Origin: Methylobacterium sp. Leaf99
Lineage (GTDB): Bacteria > Pseudomonadota > Alphaproteobacteria > Rhizobiales > Beijerinckiaceae
Length of the DNA stretch: 64,000 nt
Direction of reading: 5' to 3'
Assembly (NCBI RefSeq): GCF_001422375.1
Contig: NZ_LMMU01000001.1
Coordinates: forward strand, 1,278,227 to 1,342,226
Part shown: positions 1-10,149 of the stretch, piece by piece
Position numbering within the stretch: the first letter of the stretch is position 1
Layout: every line of letters begins with the position of its first letter
Notes under the pieces: model-generated
Databases searched by the model: none
What the model was told of the DNA's origin: nothing
Seen by the model: the letters and a program-made list of their open reading frames with translations, nothing else
Position numbers and translations under genes: made by a program

Positions 1-810
1 GGGGATCGTCACCACGTCGAGGACGCCCGGCATGGCGCGCGCCGCCTTGCTGTTCACCGTCGCCACCACGCCGCCGAAGCGCGGCGCGTGCAGCACCATG
101 GCGGTGACCTGACCGGGGCGGCGGATATCCAAGGAATAGGTGGCGCTGCCGTCGGTCTTCGCCTTCGAATCGAGGCGGGGGACTTTGGTGCCGATGAGCG
201 TCCACTGGTCCGGCCGCTTCAGCGTCGGCTCCTGCGGCACGGGCTGCGCCGCGGCGGCCTCGGCGAGTTCGCCGAAGCGGGCCTGCCGGTTCGAGGCGGC
301 GTGGCGCACCACGCCGTTCGACACGGTGATCTCGGCGGCCGAGACTTTCCAGCTTTCCGCGGCGGCGGCCACCAGCATGGCCCGGGCGGCGGCACCGGCC
401 CGGCGCAGCTGCAGCCACGAATTGGCGATGGCGGTGGAGCCGCCCGTGCCCTGCACGGGGCCCATCAGCATGTTGTTGTAGAGGGCCGCATCCGCCGGGG
501 CGAAGGCCGTGCGCACGGTGGCCCAGTCGGCGTCGAGCTCGTCGGCGAGAATCGTGGCGAGGCCCGTGGTGTTGCCCTGGCCCATGTCGAGGTGCTTGAT
601 CATCACCGTGACGGTGTCGTCGGCGGCGATGCGCACGAAGGCGTTGGGCTTGGCCGGGCCGCCGGTGAGGTCGGGGCCGCCGGCGGCGCGGGCCTGGCGC
701 GGGCCGCCGAGGGTGAAGCCGAGCAGGATCGCCCCCGTCGCGACGGTGGCCCCGCCGAGGAAGGCGCGGCGGGAGGGGGCGGTCTCCAGGGCCTGACGGA
801 CCTTCAGCAT
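1..810 (-). CDS. Molybdopterin-binding large subunit of a xanthine dehydrogenase-family oxidoreductase (IorB-like), 3' end outside window
   Basis: The first 270 codons of a molybdenum hydroxylase large subunit are present; the gene runs off the left edge. A twin-arginine motif (SRRAFLGG, residues about 14-21) followed by a hydrophobic stretch suggests Tat export. Motifs HLDMGQGNTTGLATILADEL and GTGGSTAI are typical of the isoquinoline 1-oxidoreductase/aldehyde oxidase beta-subunit group. The ATG is preceded by a GGAG ribosome-binding site. The 2Fe-2S subunit lies 57 bp upstream on the same strand, so the two probably form one operon and one enzyme. The substrate cannot be read from the sequence; it need not be xanthine despite the urate genes nearby. 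Confidence 0.85.
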   Translation of the reverse strand, partial: MLKVRQALETAPSRRAFLGGATVATGAILLGFTLGGPRQARAAGGPDLTGGPAKPNAFVRIAADDTVTVMIKHLDMGQGNTTGLATILADELDADWATVRTAFAPADAALYNNMLMGPVQGTGGSTAIANSWLQLRRAGAAARAMLVAAAAESWKVSAAEITVSNGVVRHAASNRQARFGELAEAAAAQPVPQEPTLKRPDQWTLIGTKVPRLDSKAKTDGSATYSLDIRRPGQVTAMVLHAPRFGGVVATVNSKAARAMPGVLDVVTIP

Positions 811-867
811 GGCGGACTCCAGTTCGGACGGGTCTTCGGGTGCGGGCCGGCGGACGAATGCAGACGA

Positions 868-1323
868 TCAGGCGAGGCTGCGCGCCGCCTCGTGGATCGC
901 CGCGCGGATGCGCTGGTAGGTGCCGCAGCGGCAGACGTTGCCGTCCATGGCCCCGTCGATGTCGGCATCCGTCGGCTTCGCGTTGCCCGACAGGAGGCCG
1001 ATGGCCGACATCATCTGGCCGGACTGGCAGTAGCCGCACTGGACCACGTCGAGGCCGCGCCAGGCGGTACGCACCGCCTCGGCCACGCGTCCCGACACGC
1101 CCTCGATGGTGGTGACCTTGGCCTCACCGAGGTCGCCGATCCGGGTCTGGCAGGCGCGCACGGGCTGGCCGTCGAGGTGGACCGTGCAGGCGCCGCATTG
1201 CGCGATGCCGCAGCCGTACTTGGTGCCGGTCTTGTCGAGATGGTCGCGCAGCACCCACAGGAGCGGGGTCTCGGGATCGGCCTCGACGCTGTGGGCGACG
1301 CCGTTGACGGTCAGCTTCACCAT
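868..1323 (-). CDS. (2Fe-2S)-binding small subunit of a molybdenum hydroxylase (IorA/CoxS-like)
   Basis: The 151-residue protein has the two-cluster layout of xanthine dehydrogenase-family iron-sulfur subunits: a plant-type ferredoxin cluster (GCGIAQCGACTVHLDG) and a C-terminal helical cluster domain (CGYCQSGQMM and GNVCRCGTYQRIR). It should carry electrons from the molybdopterin centre of the large subunit encoded just downstream. It has no Tat motif of its own, unlike the large subunit, so the complex may be exported on one signal. Start chosen at the ATG giving MVKLTVNG, the usual N-terminus of the family; a longer frame upstream has no family resemblance. Confidence 0.9.
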   Translation of the reverse strand: MVKLTVNGVAHSVEADPETPLLWVLRDHLDKTGTKYGCGIAQCGACTVHLDGQPVRACQTRIGDLGEAKVTTIEGVSGRVAEAVRTAWRGLDVVQCGYCQSGQMMSAIGLLSGNAKPTDADIDGAMDGNVCRCGTYQRIRAAIHEAARSLA

Positions 1324-1575
1324 GGGTCGTGCTCCGAACTCGCGATCTGGAACGATGCTAGACTGTGGAATACTTCCCCCGTGTGCGCCACCACACACGC
1401 CCCGTCCGCCGCGCAGTTCCCGCAGGGCCACCCCGTCGTCCGGAATCGAGACAATCCGGCGGATCGCGGCAGGTCGATCTTAACATATTTCGATCATCCT
1501 GACGGGGTCGTGTTCCGACATGCTCGCGGCCCCCAGGGCGGCGAGCCCCCCCTTCGCGCGATCCTCAAGACGGTA

Positions 1576-3156
<1,581 letters not shown>

Positions 3157-3310
3157 CCCGACGCGGGCTGCGGCCGTCTCAGGCGCCGCGGGCCCGACAA
3201 CCGCGCGGGCGATCCCCATCCGGACAGCCGTTCCTGGTCCGTATGTTGCTTGTTCGCGGCCCATGGGCACGGGGATCGGCCCCGCCGGGTCGGCCGCGGA
3301 ACGGGGGACG

Positions 3311-4657
3311 ATGAGCCAGACAGTCCCGACCGCTTCGCCTCCGCCGGCCGGCATCCCGACGCCCCTCGACGCGACCTATCGCCGGATCACTTGGCGGCTC
3401 CTGCCGTTCCTGATGGGCCTGTGGATCCTGTCCTGGATCGACCGGGTGAACATCGGCTTTGCCAAGCTGCAGATGCTCGCCGACCTCAGGTTCAGCGAGA
3501 CCGTCTACGGCATCGGCGCGGGAATCTTCTTCCTCGGCTACTTTCTCTGCGAGGTGCCGAGCAATCTGCTTCTCGAATACATCGGCGCCCGCCGGACCAT
3601 CGCACGCATCACCTTCCTGTGGGGCGCCTGCTGCGTGGCGATGATGTTCGTCACGACCCCGGCCGGGTTCTACGTGCTGCGCTTCCTGCTCGGCGTGTTC
3701 GAGGCCGGCTTCTATCCCGGCGTGATCCTGTTCCTGACCTACTGGTACCCCACCGCGCGGCGGGCCCGGGTGTTCGGCCTGTTCATGTCGGCCTCGGCGC
3801 TCGCCGGCGTCATCGGCGGGCCGCTCGCCGGCGCGATCATGACCGGCCTGGACGGGGTGAACGGCTGGTCCGGCTGGCAATGGGTCTTCCTGCTGGAGGG
3901 AATTCCCTCGATCCTCGCCGGCCTCGTCACCCTGGTCTACCTCACCGACCGGCCGGCGAAGGCCACCTGGCTCACGGCCGAACAGAGGGCCCTGGTCGAG
4001 GCCGACCTCGCCCGCGACGCGGCGGCGCTCGGCCCGCGCGAGCACCGCATCCTCGCCTGCCTCGGGGATGCCCGCGTCTGGCAGTGCATCGCGATCTTCT
4101 TCTGCATCGTCACCGCCAACTCGGCCCTCACCTTCTTCGGGCCGAGCGTGGTGCGGGAGGCCGGCTTCACCGATCCGCTCACCATCGGCTGGATCATGTC
4201 GGGGGCCTATCTCTGCGGCGGCGCCGGGATGATCCTCAACGGCCTCCACTCCGACCGCACCGGCGAGTCCCGGCTGCATTGCGGCGTGCCGGCCCTCGTC
4301 GGCGCGGTGGCCATCGCGGTTCTCGGCTTCCTCGTGCCCGTGAGCCCCGGCCTCGCCATCGTCGCCCTGACGGTGGCCATCGTCGGCACCATGAGCGCGA
4401 TCCCCGTGTTCTGGCAGATCCCCGGCCGGTTCCTGGCGGGTTCGGCCGCCGCCGCCGGCATCGCCCTGATCAACTCGGTGGCGAACCTCGCGGGGTTCGG
4501 CGCCCCGGCCGCCATGGGCTACCTGCGCGAGCACACCGGCTCGGTCTCCACCGGCCTCTGGATCGTGGCCGCCGTCGAGTGCGCCGCCCTCGTCCTCATC
4601 CTCGCCTTCGTCCCGCCCGAGACGCCCACCGCGCAGGCCCGCGCCGTGACGGCTTGA
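3311..4657 (+). CDS. MFS transporter, anion:cation symporter (ACS)-like
   Basis: A 448-residue, twelve-helix major facilitator protein. The N-terminal block (WILSWIDRVNIGFAKLQM, then a GYFLCEVPSN segment) is typical of the ACS family that carries organic anions such as tartrate, phthalate and hexuronates. A GGGGG run 5 bp before the ATG supports the start. It lies 29 bp upstream of the exported hydroxyisourate hydrolase and in the same direction, so a ureide or purine-breakdown substrate is a reasonable guess from context only. A paralogue of the same family is encoded at 46.1-47.4 kb. Confidence 0.8.
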   Translation: MSQTVPTASPPPAGIPTPLDATYRRITWRLLPFLMGLWILSWIDRVNIGFAKLQMLADLRFSETVYGIGAGIFFLGYFLCEVPSNLLLEYIGARRTIARITFLWGACCVAMMFVTTPAGFYVLRFLLGVFEAGFYPGVILFLTYWYPTARRARVFGLFMSASALAGVIGGPLAGAIMTGLDGVNGWSGWQWVFLLEGIPSILAGLVTLVYLTDRPAKATWLTAEQRALVEADLARDAAALGPREHRILACLGDARVWQCIAIFFCIVTANSALTFFGPSVVREAGFTDPLTIGWIMSGAYLCGGAGMILNGLHSDRTGESRLHCGVPALVGAVAIAVLGFLVPVSPGLAIVALTVAIVGTMSAIPVFWQIPGRFLAGSAAAAGIALINSVANLAGFGAPAAMGYLREHTGSVSTGLWIVAAVECAALVLILAFVPPETPTAQARAVTA

Positions 4658-4686
4658 GCGGGGCATCACGCCCCAAGGAGTTCCTC

Positions 4687-5232
4687 ATGAATCGACAAGA
4701 ATGGGATCGGCGTGAACCGGATCGACATGCCCTGACGCGCCGCGGCCTCGTCGGCGCCGGGATCGGCGGCGCCGCCATGGCCGTCGCGCCCGGCGCCCTG
4801 GCGCAGGCGGGGCCGCCCCCGGCGAGCCCGTCCCAGCCCGGCGCCCTGACCACGGCGCCGGTGGTCCAGGCCGGCCTCGGGCCGCGCCTGACCCTGCACG
4901 CCATCGACAATTTCCACGGCACGCCCGGCGCGGGCATGATCTGCGACCTCTCCATCCGCGAGGGCGATGCCTATCGGCCGATCAAGACCGTCACCACGGG
5001 TGCCAACGGCCGCACGGCCGAGCCGCTCCTGCTGGAGGACGCCCTGAAGGCCGGCCACTACGAGTTGCTCATGCACTTCGAGGACTACTTCGCGAAGACC
5101 GGCGCCACCCTGCCGAGCCCGAACTTCCTCGGCCTCGTGCCCGTGCGCTTCGTCATCCGCGACGCGAGCCAGCGCTACCACCTGCCGGTGCTGTTCACGC
5201 CGTGGGGCTATTCCTACTACCGCGGCAGCTGA
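4687..5232 (+). CDS. Exported 5-hydroxyisourate hydrolase (transthyretin-like), Tat signal
   Basis: The 181-residue protein ends in the YRGS signature of hydroxyisourate hydrolases and keeps the active-site positions H71 (LTLHAID), R109 (NGRT) and H165 (RYHLPVL). Unlike the next gene it has a 60-residue N-terminal extension with a twin-arginine motif (LTRRGLVGAG, about residues 17-26) and a hydrophobic, Ala-rich cleavage region ending APGALAQA. It therefore probably hydrolyses 5-hydroxyisourate to OHCU in the periplasm, as E. coli HiuH (YedX) does. The ATG follows an AAGGAG site. The cytoplasmic paralogue begins 52 bp downstream. Confidence 0.85.
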   Translation: MNRQEWDRREPDRHALTRRGLVGAGIGGAAMAVAPGALAQAGPPPASPSQPGALTTAPVVQAGLGPRLTLHAIDNFHGTPGAGMICDLSIREGDAYRPIKTVTTGANGRTAEPLLLEDALKAGHYELLMHFEDYFAKTGATLPSPNFLGLVPVRFVIRDASQRYHLPVLFTPWGYSYYRGS

Positions 5233-5284
5233 CGCCCCCGCGCCCGACCCTTCCCCGAAGTCTTCCTCGAAGCAGCGAGCCCCC

Positions 5285-5638
5285 ATGGCCGGCATCACCA
5301 CACACGTCCTCGACGCGGATCGCGGCCGCCCCGCCCCCGGGGTGCGCATCGAGTTCTCGATGATGGAGGGCGGCGCGTGGCGCCTCGTCAAATCCGTCGT
5401 CACCAACGCGGACGGGCGCACCGACAAGCCGATCCTGCCCGGCGACGAGGCCAGGGCGGGCCAGTACCAGCTCGAATTCCACATCGACGCCTATCTCAAG
5501 ACGAAGCCCGGCGTGACCGAGGCCGACATCTTCGTCGACAACCCGGTGGTGCGCTTCTCGGTCTCCGACGTGAAGCAGCACTACCACGTGCCGATGCTGT
5601 GCACGCCCGGCAACTGCACGACCTATCGGGGAAGCTGA
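5285..5638 (+). CDS. uraH: 5-hydroxyisourate hydrolase, cytoplasmic
   Basis: A 117-residue transthyretin-related enzyme that converts 5-hydroxyisourate to OHCU, the second step of urate breakdown. The length is normal for the family and there is no signal sequence. Active-site residues H7 (TTHVLD), R45 (DGRTD) and H101 (YHVPML) are present, with the C-terminal YRGS motif. It is followed 6 bp later by uraD, the next enzyme of the pathway, so they are very probably co-translated. Confidence 0.93.
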   Translation: MAGITTHVLDADRGRPAPGVRIEFSMMEGGAWRLVKSVVTNADGRTDKPILPGDEARAGQYQLEFHIDAYLKTKPGVTEADIFVDNPVVRFSVSDVKQHYHVPMLCTPGNCTTYRGS

Positions 5639-5644
5639 GACCCA

Positions 5645-6151
5645 ATGACGGACCTCGCCACCCTGAACCACCTCGACCGCGCAGACTTCGTCGCCCTGCT
5701 GGGCGGCGTGTTCGAGCATGCCGCCTGGGTCGCCGAGGGCGCGTTTCCGGCCCGGCCCTTTTCCGGCGTCGCCGATCTTCACGCGGCGATGATGGGCATG
5801 GTGCGGGGAGCCTCGACGGAAGAGCGCCGGGCCTTCCTCAACGGGCATCCGGAGCTCGCCGGCCCGGAGGCACGGGCGCGCAGCATGACCGCCGATTCGG
5901 CGAGCGAGCAGGGCAGCGCCGCCCTCGACCGCATGCCCCAGGCCGACGCGGACGCCTTTGACGGCCTGAACGCCGCCTACCGCGAAAAATTCGGGTTTCC
6001 GTTCATCGTCGCCGTGCGGGGCCGCGACCGGGCCGAGATCCTTCGGATCTTCGAAGCGCGCGTGCTGCGGGACCGGGCGGCGGAGGAGGCGACCGCCGTT
6101 GAGGAGATCGCCCTGATCACCCGGATGCGCCTCGACCGCCTGATCAGCTAA
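5645..6151 (+). CDS. uraD: 2-oxo-4-hydroxy-4-carboxy-5-ureidoimidazoline (OHCU) decarboxylase
   Basis: A 168-residue all-helical enzyme forming S-allantoin from OHCU. H68 in NGHPELAG matches the catalytic His, E88 (SASEQG) and the block EKFGFPFIVAVRG are the family signatures. It is the last gene of the urate block. Its stop codon overlaps the stop of cobT on the other strand by 4 bp (6148-6151). No urate oxidase or allantoinase is visible in the window, so the substrate must be made by an enzyme encoded elsewhere. Confidence 0.93.
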   Translation: MTDLATLNHLDRADFVALLGGVFEHAAWVAEGAFPARPFSGVADLHAAMMGMVRGASTEERRAFLNGHPELAGPEARARSMTADSASEQGSAALDRMPQADADAFDGLNAAYREKFGFPFIVAVRGRDRAEILRIFEARVLRDRAAEEATAVEEIALITRMRLDRLIS

Positions 6152-7182
6152 CCCGCCGAGCGCTCAGAGACGCCGGCCTGGGCGAAGGTCGCCATGTCGC
6201 GGTGGCAGGCGAGCGCGCCCTTGAGGAGGCCCACCGCCAGGGCCGCGCCGGAGCCCTCGCCGAGCCGCATGCCCAGCGCCAGGAGCGGCACGAGGCCGAG
6301 GCGCTCCAGCACGTCGGCATGGGCACCCTCGGCCGAGACGTGGCCGGCGAGGCAATGGTCGAGGAGCGACGGATCGAGGGCATGCAGGATCGCGGCGGCG
6401 GCGGTGGCGACGTAGCCGTCGAGGACCACCGGCACCCGCTGCAGGCGCGCGGCGAGGATCGCCCCGGCGATGGCCGCGATCTCCCGGCCGCCGAGGCGGG
6501 CCAGGATCTCCAGGGGGTCATCGAGGTGGCCGGCATGGTGGGCGAGCGCCGCCTCCACGGCCGCGACCTTACGGGCGAGGCCCGCCTCGTCCACCCCCGT
6601 GCCGCGCCCGACCCAGTGGGCCGGCGCGCCGCCGTAGAGGGCGGCGTAGATCGCCGCCGCCACGGTGGTGTTGCCGATGCCCATCTCGCCGACCGCCAGG
6701 CAATCGGTGCCGGCGGCCACCGCCTCCATGCCGAACGCCATGGTGGCGACGCAGGCCTTCTCGTCGAAGGCCGGGCCCGTCGTGATGTCGCCGGTGGGGA
6801 GATCGATGGCGAGGTCGAACACCTTGAAGCCGAGGCCGTAGGCGGCGCAGATCTGGTTGATCGCCCCCCCGCCGGCGGCGAAGTTTTCGAGCATCTGCCG
6901 GTTCACCTCCGCCGGATAGGCCGAGACGCCCCGCGCCGCGACGCCGTGGCTGCCGGCGAAGACGCAGACCAGGGGCCGGTCGAGGCTGGGCTGGCCCTTG
7001 CCCTGCCAGGCGGCGAGCCAGGCGACGAGGTGTTCGAGGCGCCCGAGGGAGCCCGTGGGCTTCGTCAGGGTGGCGTCGCGCTCGGCCACCATGGCGACGG
7101 CGTCCCGGTCCGGCCCCGGCAAGCCGGTGATGAGGCGGCGGATGTCGGCGAACGGGGTCTCGTCTGACATGGGATCTGACAT
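6148..7182 (-). CDS. cobT: Nicotinate-nucleotide--dimethylbenzimidazole phosphoribosyltransferase
   Basis: Makes alpha-ribazole phosphate, the lower-ligand nucleotide of cobalamin (called CobU in the Pseudomonas denitrificans scheme). About 344 residues. Signatures include [12 protein letters not shown] near the N-terminus, [27 protein letters not shown], and [10 protein letters not shown], which holds the catalytic Glu. Two in-frame ATGs (7182 and 7170) are possible starts; neither has a strong ribosome-binding site. Divergent from cobS across 75 bp, so the two nucleotide-loop genes may share a control region. No B12 riboswitch is visible between them. Confidence 0.93.
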   Translation of the reverse strand: MSDPMSDETPFADIRRLITGLPGPDRDAVAMVAERDATLTKPTGSLGRLEHLVAWLAAWQGKGQPSLDRPLVCVFAGSHGVAARGVSAYPAEVNRQMLENFAAGGGAINQICAAYGLGFKVFDLAIDLPTGDITTGPAFDEKACVATMAFGMEAVAAGTDCLAVGEMGIGNTTVAAAIYAALYGGAPAHWVGRGTGVDEAGLARKVAAVEAALAHHAGHLDDPLEILARLGGREIAAIAGAILAARLQRVPVVLDGYVATAAAAILHALDPSLLDHCLAGHVSAEGAHADVLERLGLVPLLALGMRLGEGSGAALAVGLLKGALACHRDMATFAQAGVSERSAG

Positions 7183-7257
7183 GGGGCACGAATCCGGGGG
7201 CGGCCGCCGCGCCGGGATGGCGGACCGCCTGTCGCCGGAGCTATAACGGGCGCCGGG

Positions 7258-8109
7258 ATGGCGGTGAAGGCGGGGGTTGTGGCGATGGACTCCGAGCGTC
7301 CGGACGAGCCGGCCTTTCCGGGGGCGGGGCTCGCCTACGACGGGGCCGCGTGCCTGCGGTTCTACTCGCGCCTGCCCGTGCCGGCCCTGCCCGGCGAGGG
7401 CGACCCGCACGCCCCGCCGGATTTCACCCGCGTGCCCCGGATGCTGCCGCTGGCCGGCCTCGTCCTGGCGCTGCCCGGCGCCCTGGTGCTGCTCGCCGCC
7501 TGGGGGCTCGGCCTCGGGCCGTTCCTGGCCGCGACCCTGGCGGTCGCCACGGGCGTCCTGATCACAGGCGCCCTGCACGAGGACGGCCTCGCCGACGTCG
7601 CCGACGGGTTCGGCGGCGGCACCACCCGCGAGCGGCGCCTGGAGATCATGCGCGACAGCCGCATCGGCGCCTATGGCGGCGTCGCCCTGGTCCTGGCCCT
7701 GGCCCTGCGCATCGGGGCGCTCGCCACCCTCCTCGACCGGGTCGACGCCGGCGCGGCCGTCGCCCTGGTCCTCGCCGCCGCCCTGTCGCGCACCGCCGCC
7801 CTCGCCCCGATGGTGCTGCTCGATCCCGCCCGCCGCGACGGCGCCGCCGCCGCCGTGGGCCGCCCCGGGCACCCCGCCTTGATGGTGGCGGGTACCCTCG
7901 CCTTCGCCCTCGCTCTCCTGGCCGCGCTCCTCGGCCTGCCCTTCGGCGGAATCGTCCTGATGCTGGTTCTCTCCGGCCTCGGCGCCCTGGCGGTGACGGC
8001 GCTGGCCCGGCGCCGGATCGGCGGCCAGACCGGCGATGTCATCGGCGCCTGCCAGCAGGTGGCCGAGATCGCCGCCCTCCTCGGGCTCGTGGCGGCGGTG
8101 CCGGCCTGA
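7258..8109 (+). CDS. cobS: Adenosylcobinamide-GDP ribazoletransferase (cobalamin synthase)
   Basis: An inner-membrane enzyme of 283 residues that joins adenosylcobinamide-GDP to alpha-ribazole (phosphate); CobV in the P. denitrificans scheme. The acidic motif [15 protein letters not shown] (about residues 102-116) is the metal-binding hallmark, followed by [10 protein letters not shown] and several hydrophobic helices; [15 protein letters not shown] near the C-terminus is also conserved. A start at 7285 (MDSERPDEP) is equally possible. Not to be confused with the cobaltochelatase CobS, which is absent from this window. Confidence 0.93.
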   Translation: MAVKAGVVAMDSERPDEPAFPGAGLAYDGAACLRFYSRLPVPALPGEGDPHAPPDFTRVPRMLPLAGLVLALPGALVLLAAWGLGLGPFLAATLAVATGVLITGALHEDGLADVADGFGGGTTRERRLEIMRDSRIGAYGGVALVLALALRIGALATLLDRVDAGAAVALVLAAALSRTAALAPMVLLDPARRDGAAAAVGRPGHPALMVAGTLAFALALLAALLGLPFGGIVLMLVLSGLGALAVTALARRRIGGQTGDVIGACQQVAEIAALLGLVAAVPA

Positions 8110-8158
8110 TGGTGTCCGCGACGCCATCCGGGCTTGATCCCCCGGCACCCCGGCTGGC

Positions 8159-8419
8159 ATGAACGCCGGGATGATCCAGGCCGCCCCGAAATTTTCGAGC
8201 CCGAAGCTCTCGAGCCCAAAGCCCTCGAGCCCCTGCAACAAGACCTGCCTGCTCGATGCGGTCTCGGGCCTGTGCGAGGGCTGCGGGCGCACGCGCAACG
8301 AGATCGCCCTGTGGGGCTCGATGACGGAGCCCCAGCGGCAGGCGGTGATGGCGGGTCTGCCCGAGCGCCTGCACCAGGCGTTTCCACACCGTGCCTTCCC
8401 GAACCGGGTCGCCCCGTGA
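8159..8419 (+). CDS. DUF1289 domain-containing small Cys-rich protein
   Basis: An 86-residue protein with the DUF1289 pattern CNKTCLLD-x5-GLCEGCGRT-x2-EI-x2-W, a likely metal- or cluster-binding set of four cysteines. Function is unknown for the family. The N-terminal 25 residues are a low-complexity SSPK/SSP stretch made by an imperfect repeat of a CTCGAGCCC-containing unit. A start at 8171 (MIQAAPK) is possible. Its TGA overlaps the GTG of the next gene, so the two are translationally coupled. Confidence 0.75.
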   Translation: MNAGMIQAAPKFSSPKLSSPKPSSPCNKTCLLDAVSGLCEGCGRTRNEIALWGSMTEPQRQAVMAGLPERLHQAFPHRAFPNRVAP

Positions 8420-9111
8420 GCGTCCCCGGTCTGGCCCTCGCCGCCCTCGGCCTCGTGTTGGCGGTGCTGATCTTCTCACACGACAGCCGGAGCGTCGTCG
8501 GCCTGGAGCCGGACCAGCTCGCGAGTCTCGCCATCAGCGGCAGCCTGCTCGCCGTCATCGCCGCCGGGTTCTGGCACCAGTTCCGCGGCAATCTCGGGGC
8601 GAACGTGCGCGCGGCGCTGATCTGGGGCGCCCTCGCCCTCGCCCTGGTCGCCAGTTACGCCTACCGCGACGAGGCCCGGACCGTGGGGGCGCGGCTGATG
8701 GGCGCCGTGCGGCCAGGCAGCGCCGTGGTTGGAGACGACGGCAGCGTGACCATCACCCGTCGGGCCGGCGGCGACTTCCACGTCCGCGCCGAGGTCAACG
8801 GCCAGGCCCACGGCTTCCAGTTCGATACGGGCGCGAGCTCCGTGGTGCTCACCGCCGAGACGGCGGCGGCTTTGGGCATCCGGCCGGCGGAATCGGAGTT
8901 CGGGGTGCGGGTCTCCACCGCCAACGGCACCACTATGGCGGCCCCGGCCTTCCTCGACTCGATCCGCGTCGGCACCCTCGTGGAGCGCCGCGTCCCGGCC
9001 CTGGTCAGCCGGCCCGGCGCCCTGCGCGACAACCTGCTCGGCATGAGCTTCCTCGACCGCCTGTCCGGCTTCGAGGTGCGCGGCGACCGGCTGATCCTGC
9101 GCGGGTCTTAG
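8416..9111 (+). CDS. Membrane-anchored retropepsin-like aspartic protease (TIGR02281 family)
   Basis: The 231-residue protein has three hydrophobic segments in the first 90 residues, then a single-lobe retroviral-type aspartic protease domain with active site FDTGASSVVLT and the later block LLGMSFLDRLSGFEV. TIGR02281 proteins are common in alphaproteobacteria; their substrates are unknown. The start is the GTG at 8416, inside the stop of the DUF1289 gene (GTGA overlap); no ATG fits. The stop overlaps the stop of dusA on the minus strand by 4 bp. Confidence 0.8.
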   Translation: MSVPGLALAALGLVLAVLIFSHDSRSVVGLEPDQLASLAISGSLLAVIAAGFWHQFRGNLGANVRAALIWGALALALVASYAYRDEARTVGARLMGAVRPGSAVVGDDGSVTITRRAGGDFHVRAEVNGQAHGFQFDTGASSVVLTAETAAALGIRPAESEFGVRVSTANGTTMAAPAFLDSIRVGTLVERRVPALVSRPGALRDNLLGMSFLDRLSGFEVRGDRLILRGS

Positions 9112-10106
9112 GCCGCCTGATCGCGCTCGGCCTCCGCCCGCGCGACGAGGGCCACGGCCTCCCGCAGGGTCTCGACGCCCGCCTCCGGGTCGAGGCCCCG
9201 GGTCGAGAGGTGGCGGCGATAGGCCCGCGCGCCGGGGCGGCCGTTGAACAGGCCGAGCATGTGCCGGGTCACCCCGTGCAGGCGCACGCCTTCCTGCAGG
9301 AAATCGGCGAGTGCCGGCACGAACGCCTCCGCGGCTGTGTAAGCGTCGGCCACGGGGGCCGCCTCCCCGAACAGCACCGGATCGACGTCGAGGAGGATCG
9401 CCGGGTCGCCGTAGGCGGCGCGCCCGATCATCACGCCGTCGACCTGGGTGAGCTGCGCCTTGGCGTCCGCGACCGTCGCGATGCCGCCGTTGATGGCGAT
9501 GGGCAGCCCCGGATAAGCGCGCTTCAGCCGCGCCACCCGATTGTAGTCGAGGGGCGGCACGTCGCGGTTCTCCTTCGGCGACAGGCCCTGGAGCCACGCC
9601 TTGCGGGCATGGACGACGAGGCCGTCGACCCCGGCCGCGATCACGGCCTGCGTCAGCGCGTCGAGGGCGAGCTCGGTGTCCTGGTCGTCGACGCCGATGC
9701 GGCACTTCACCGTGACGGGCACACCCGCGGCGGCCTTCATGGCGGCGACGCAGTCGGCCACCAATGCGGGCTCGCGCATGAGGCAGGCGCCGAAGCGCCC
9801 GTCCTGCACCCGGTCCGACGGGCACCCGACATTGAGGTTGACCTCGTCGTAGCCGAACCCTTCGGCGATCCGCGCGGCCTGCGCCAGATCGGCCGGGTTC
9901 GACCCGCCGAGCTGCACTGCCACGGGATGCTCCGCCGGCGCGAAGGCGAGGAGTCGGTCGCGCGGGCCGTGCAGCACGGCGCCGGTGGTGACCATCTCGG
10001 TGTAGAGCCGGGCGCGCCGCGACAGGGTGCGGTGGAACGCCCGGCAGTACCGGTCGGTCCAGTCCATCATGGGTGCAATGGAGAAGCGCAGGTCGTCGGG
10101 CGTCAT
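9108..10106 (-). CDS. dusA: tRNA-dihydrouridine(20/20a) synthase
   Basis: A 332-residue FMN-dependent tRNA modification enzyme. It begins FSIAPMMDWTDRYCR, has the catalytic-Cys block NVGCPSDRVQDGRFGACLM that marks DusA rather than DusB or DusC, and the FMN-phosphate site INGGI with GVMIGRAAYGDP. Start at the ATG giving MTPDDLRFSI; an open frame continues upstream into the neighbouring gene without family likeness. ureE lies 43 bp upstream on the same strand, but the two are functionally unrelated. Confidence 0.95.
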   Translation of the reverse strand: MTPDDLRFSIAPMMDWTDRYCRAFHRTLSRRARLYTEMVTTGAVLHGPRDRLLAFAPAEHPVAVQLGGSNPADLAQAARIAEGFGYDEVNLNVGCPSDRVQDGRFGACLMREPALVADCVAAMKAAAGVPVTVKCRIGVDDQDTELALDALTQAVIAAGVDGLVVHARKAWLQGLSPKENRDVPPLDYNRVARLKRAYPGLPIAINGGIATVADAKAQLTQVDGVMIGRAAYGDPAILLDVDPVLFGEAAPVADAYTAAEAFVPALADFLQEGVRLHGVTRHMLGLFNGRPGARAYRRHLSTRGLDPEAGVETLREAVALVARAEAERDQAA

Positions 10107-10149
10107 CGCGCCGACATAGCGGTCGAGCGCGGAAGCTTCAACGCGGCGG

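Noticed and set aside
4687..5638. Two hydroxyisourate hydrolase genes as one gene broken by a frameshift
   Set aside because: Each has its own ribosome-binding site, complete active site and terminal YRGS motif, so they are true paralogues.
7183..7257. Second cobalamin riboswitch between cobT and cobS
   Set aside because: Only 75 bp are available and no B12 box is seen on either strand.
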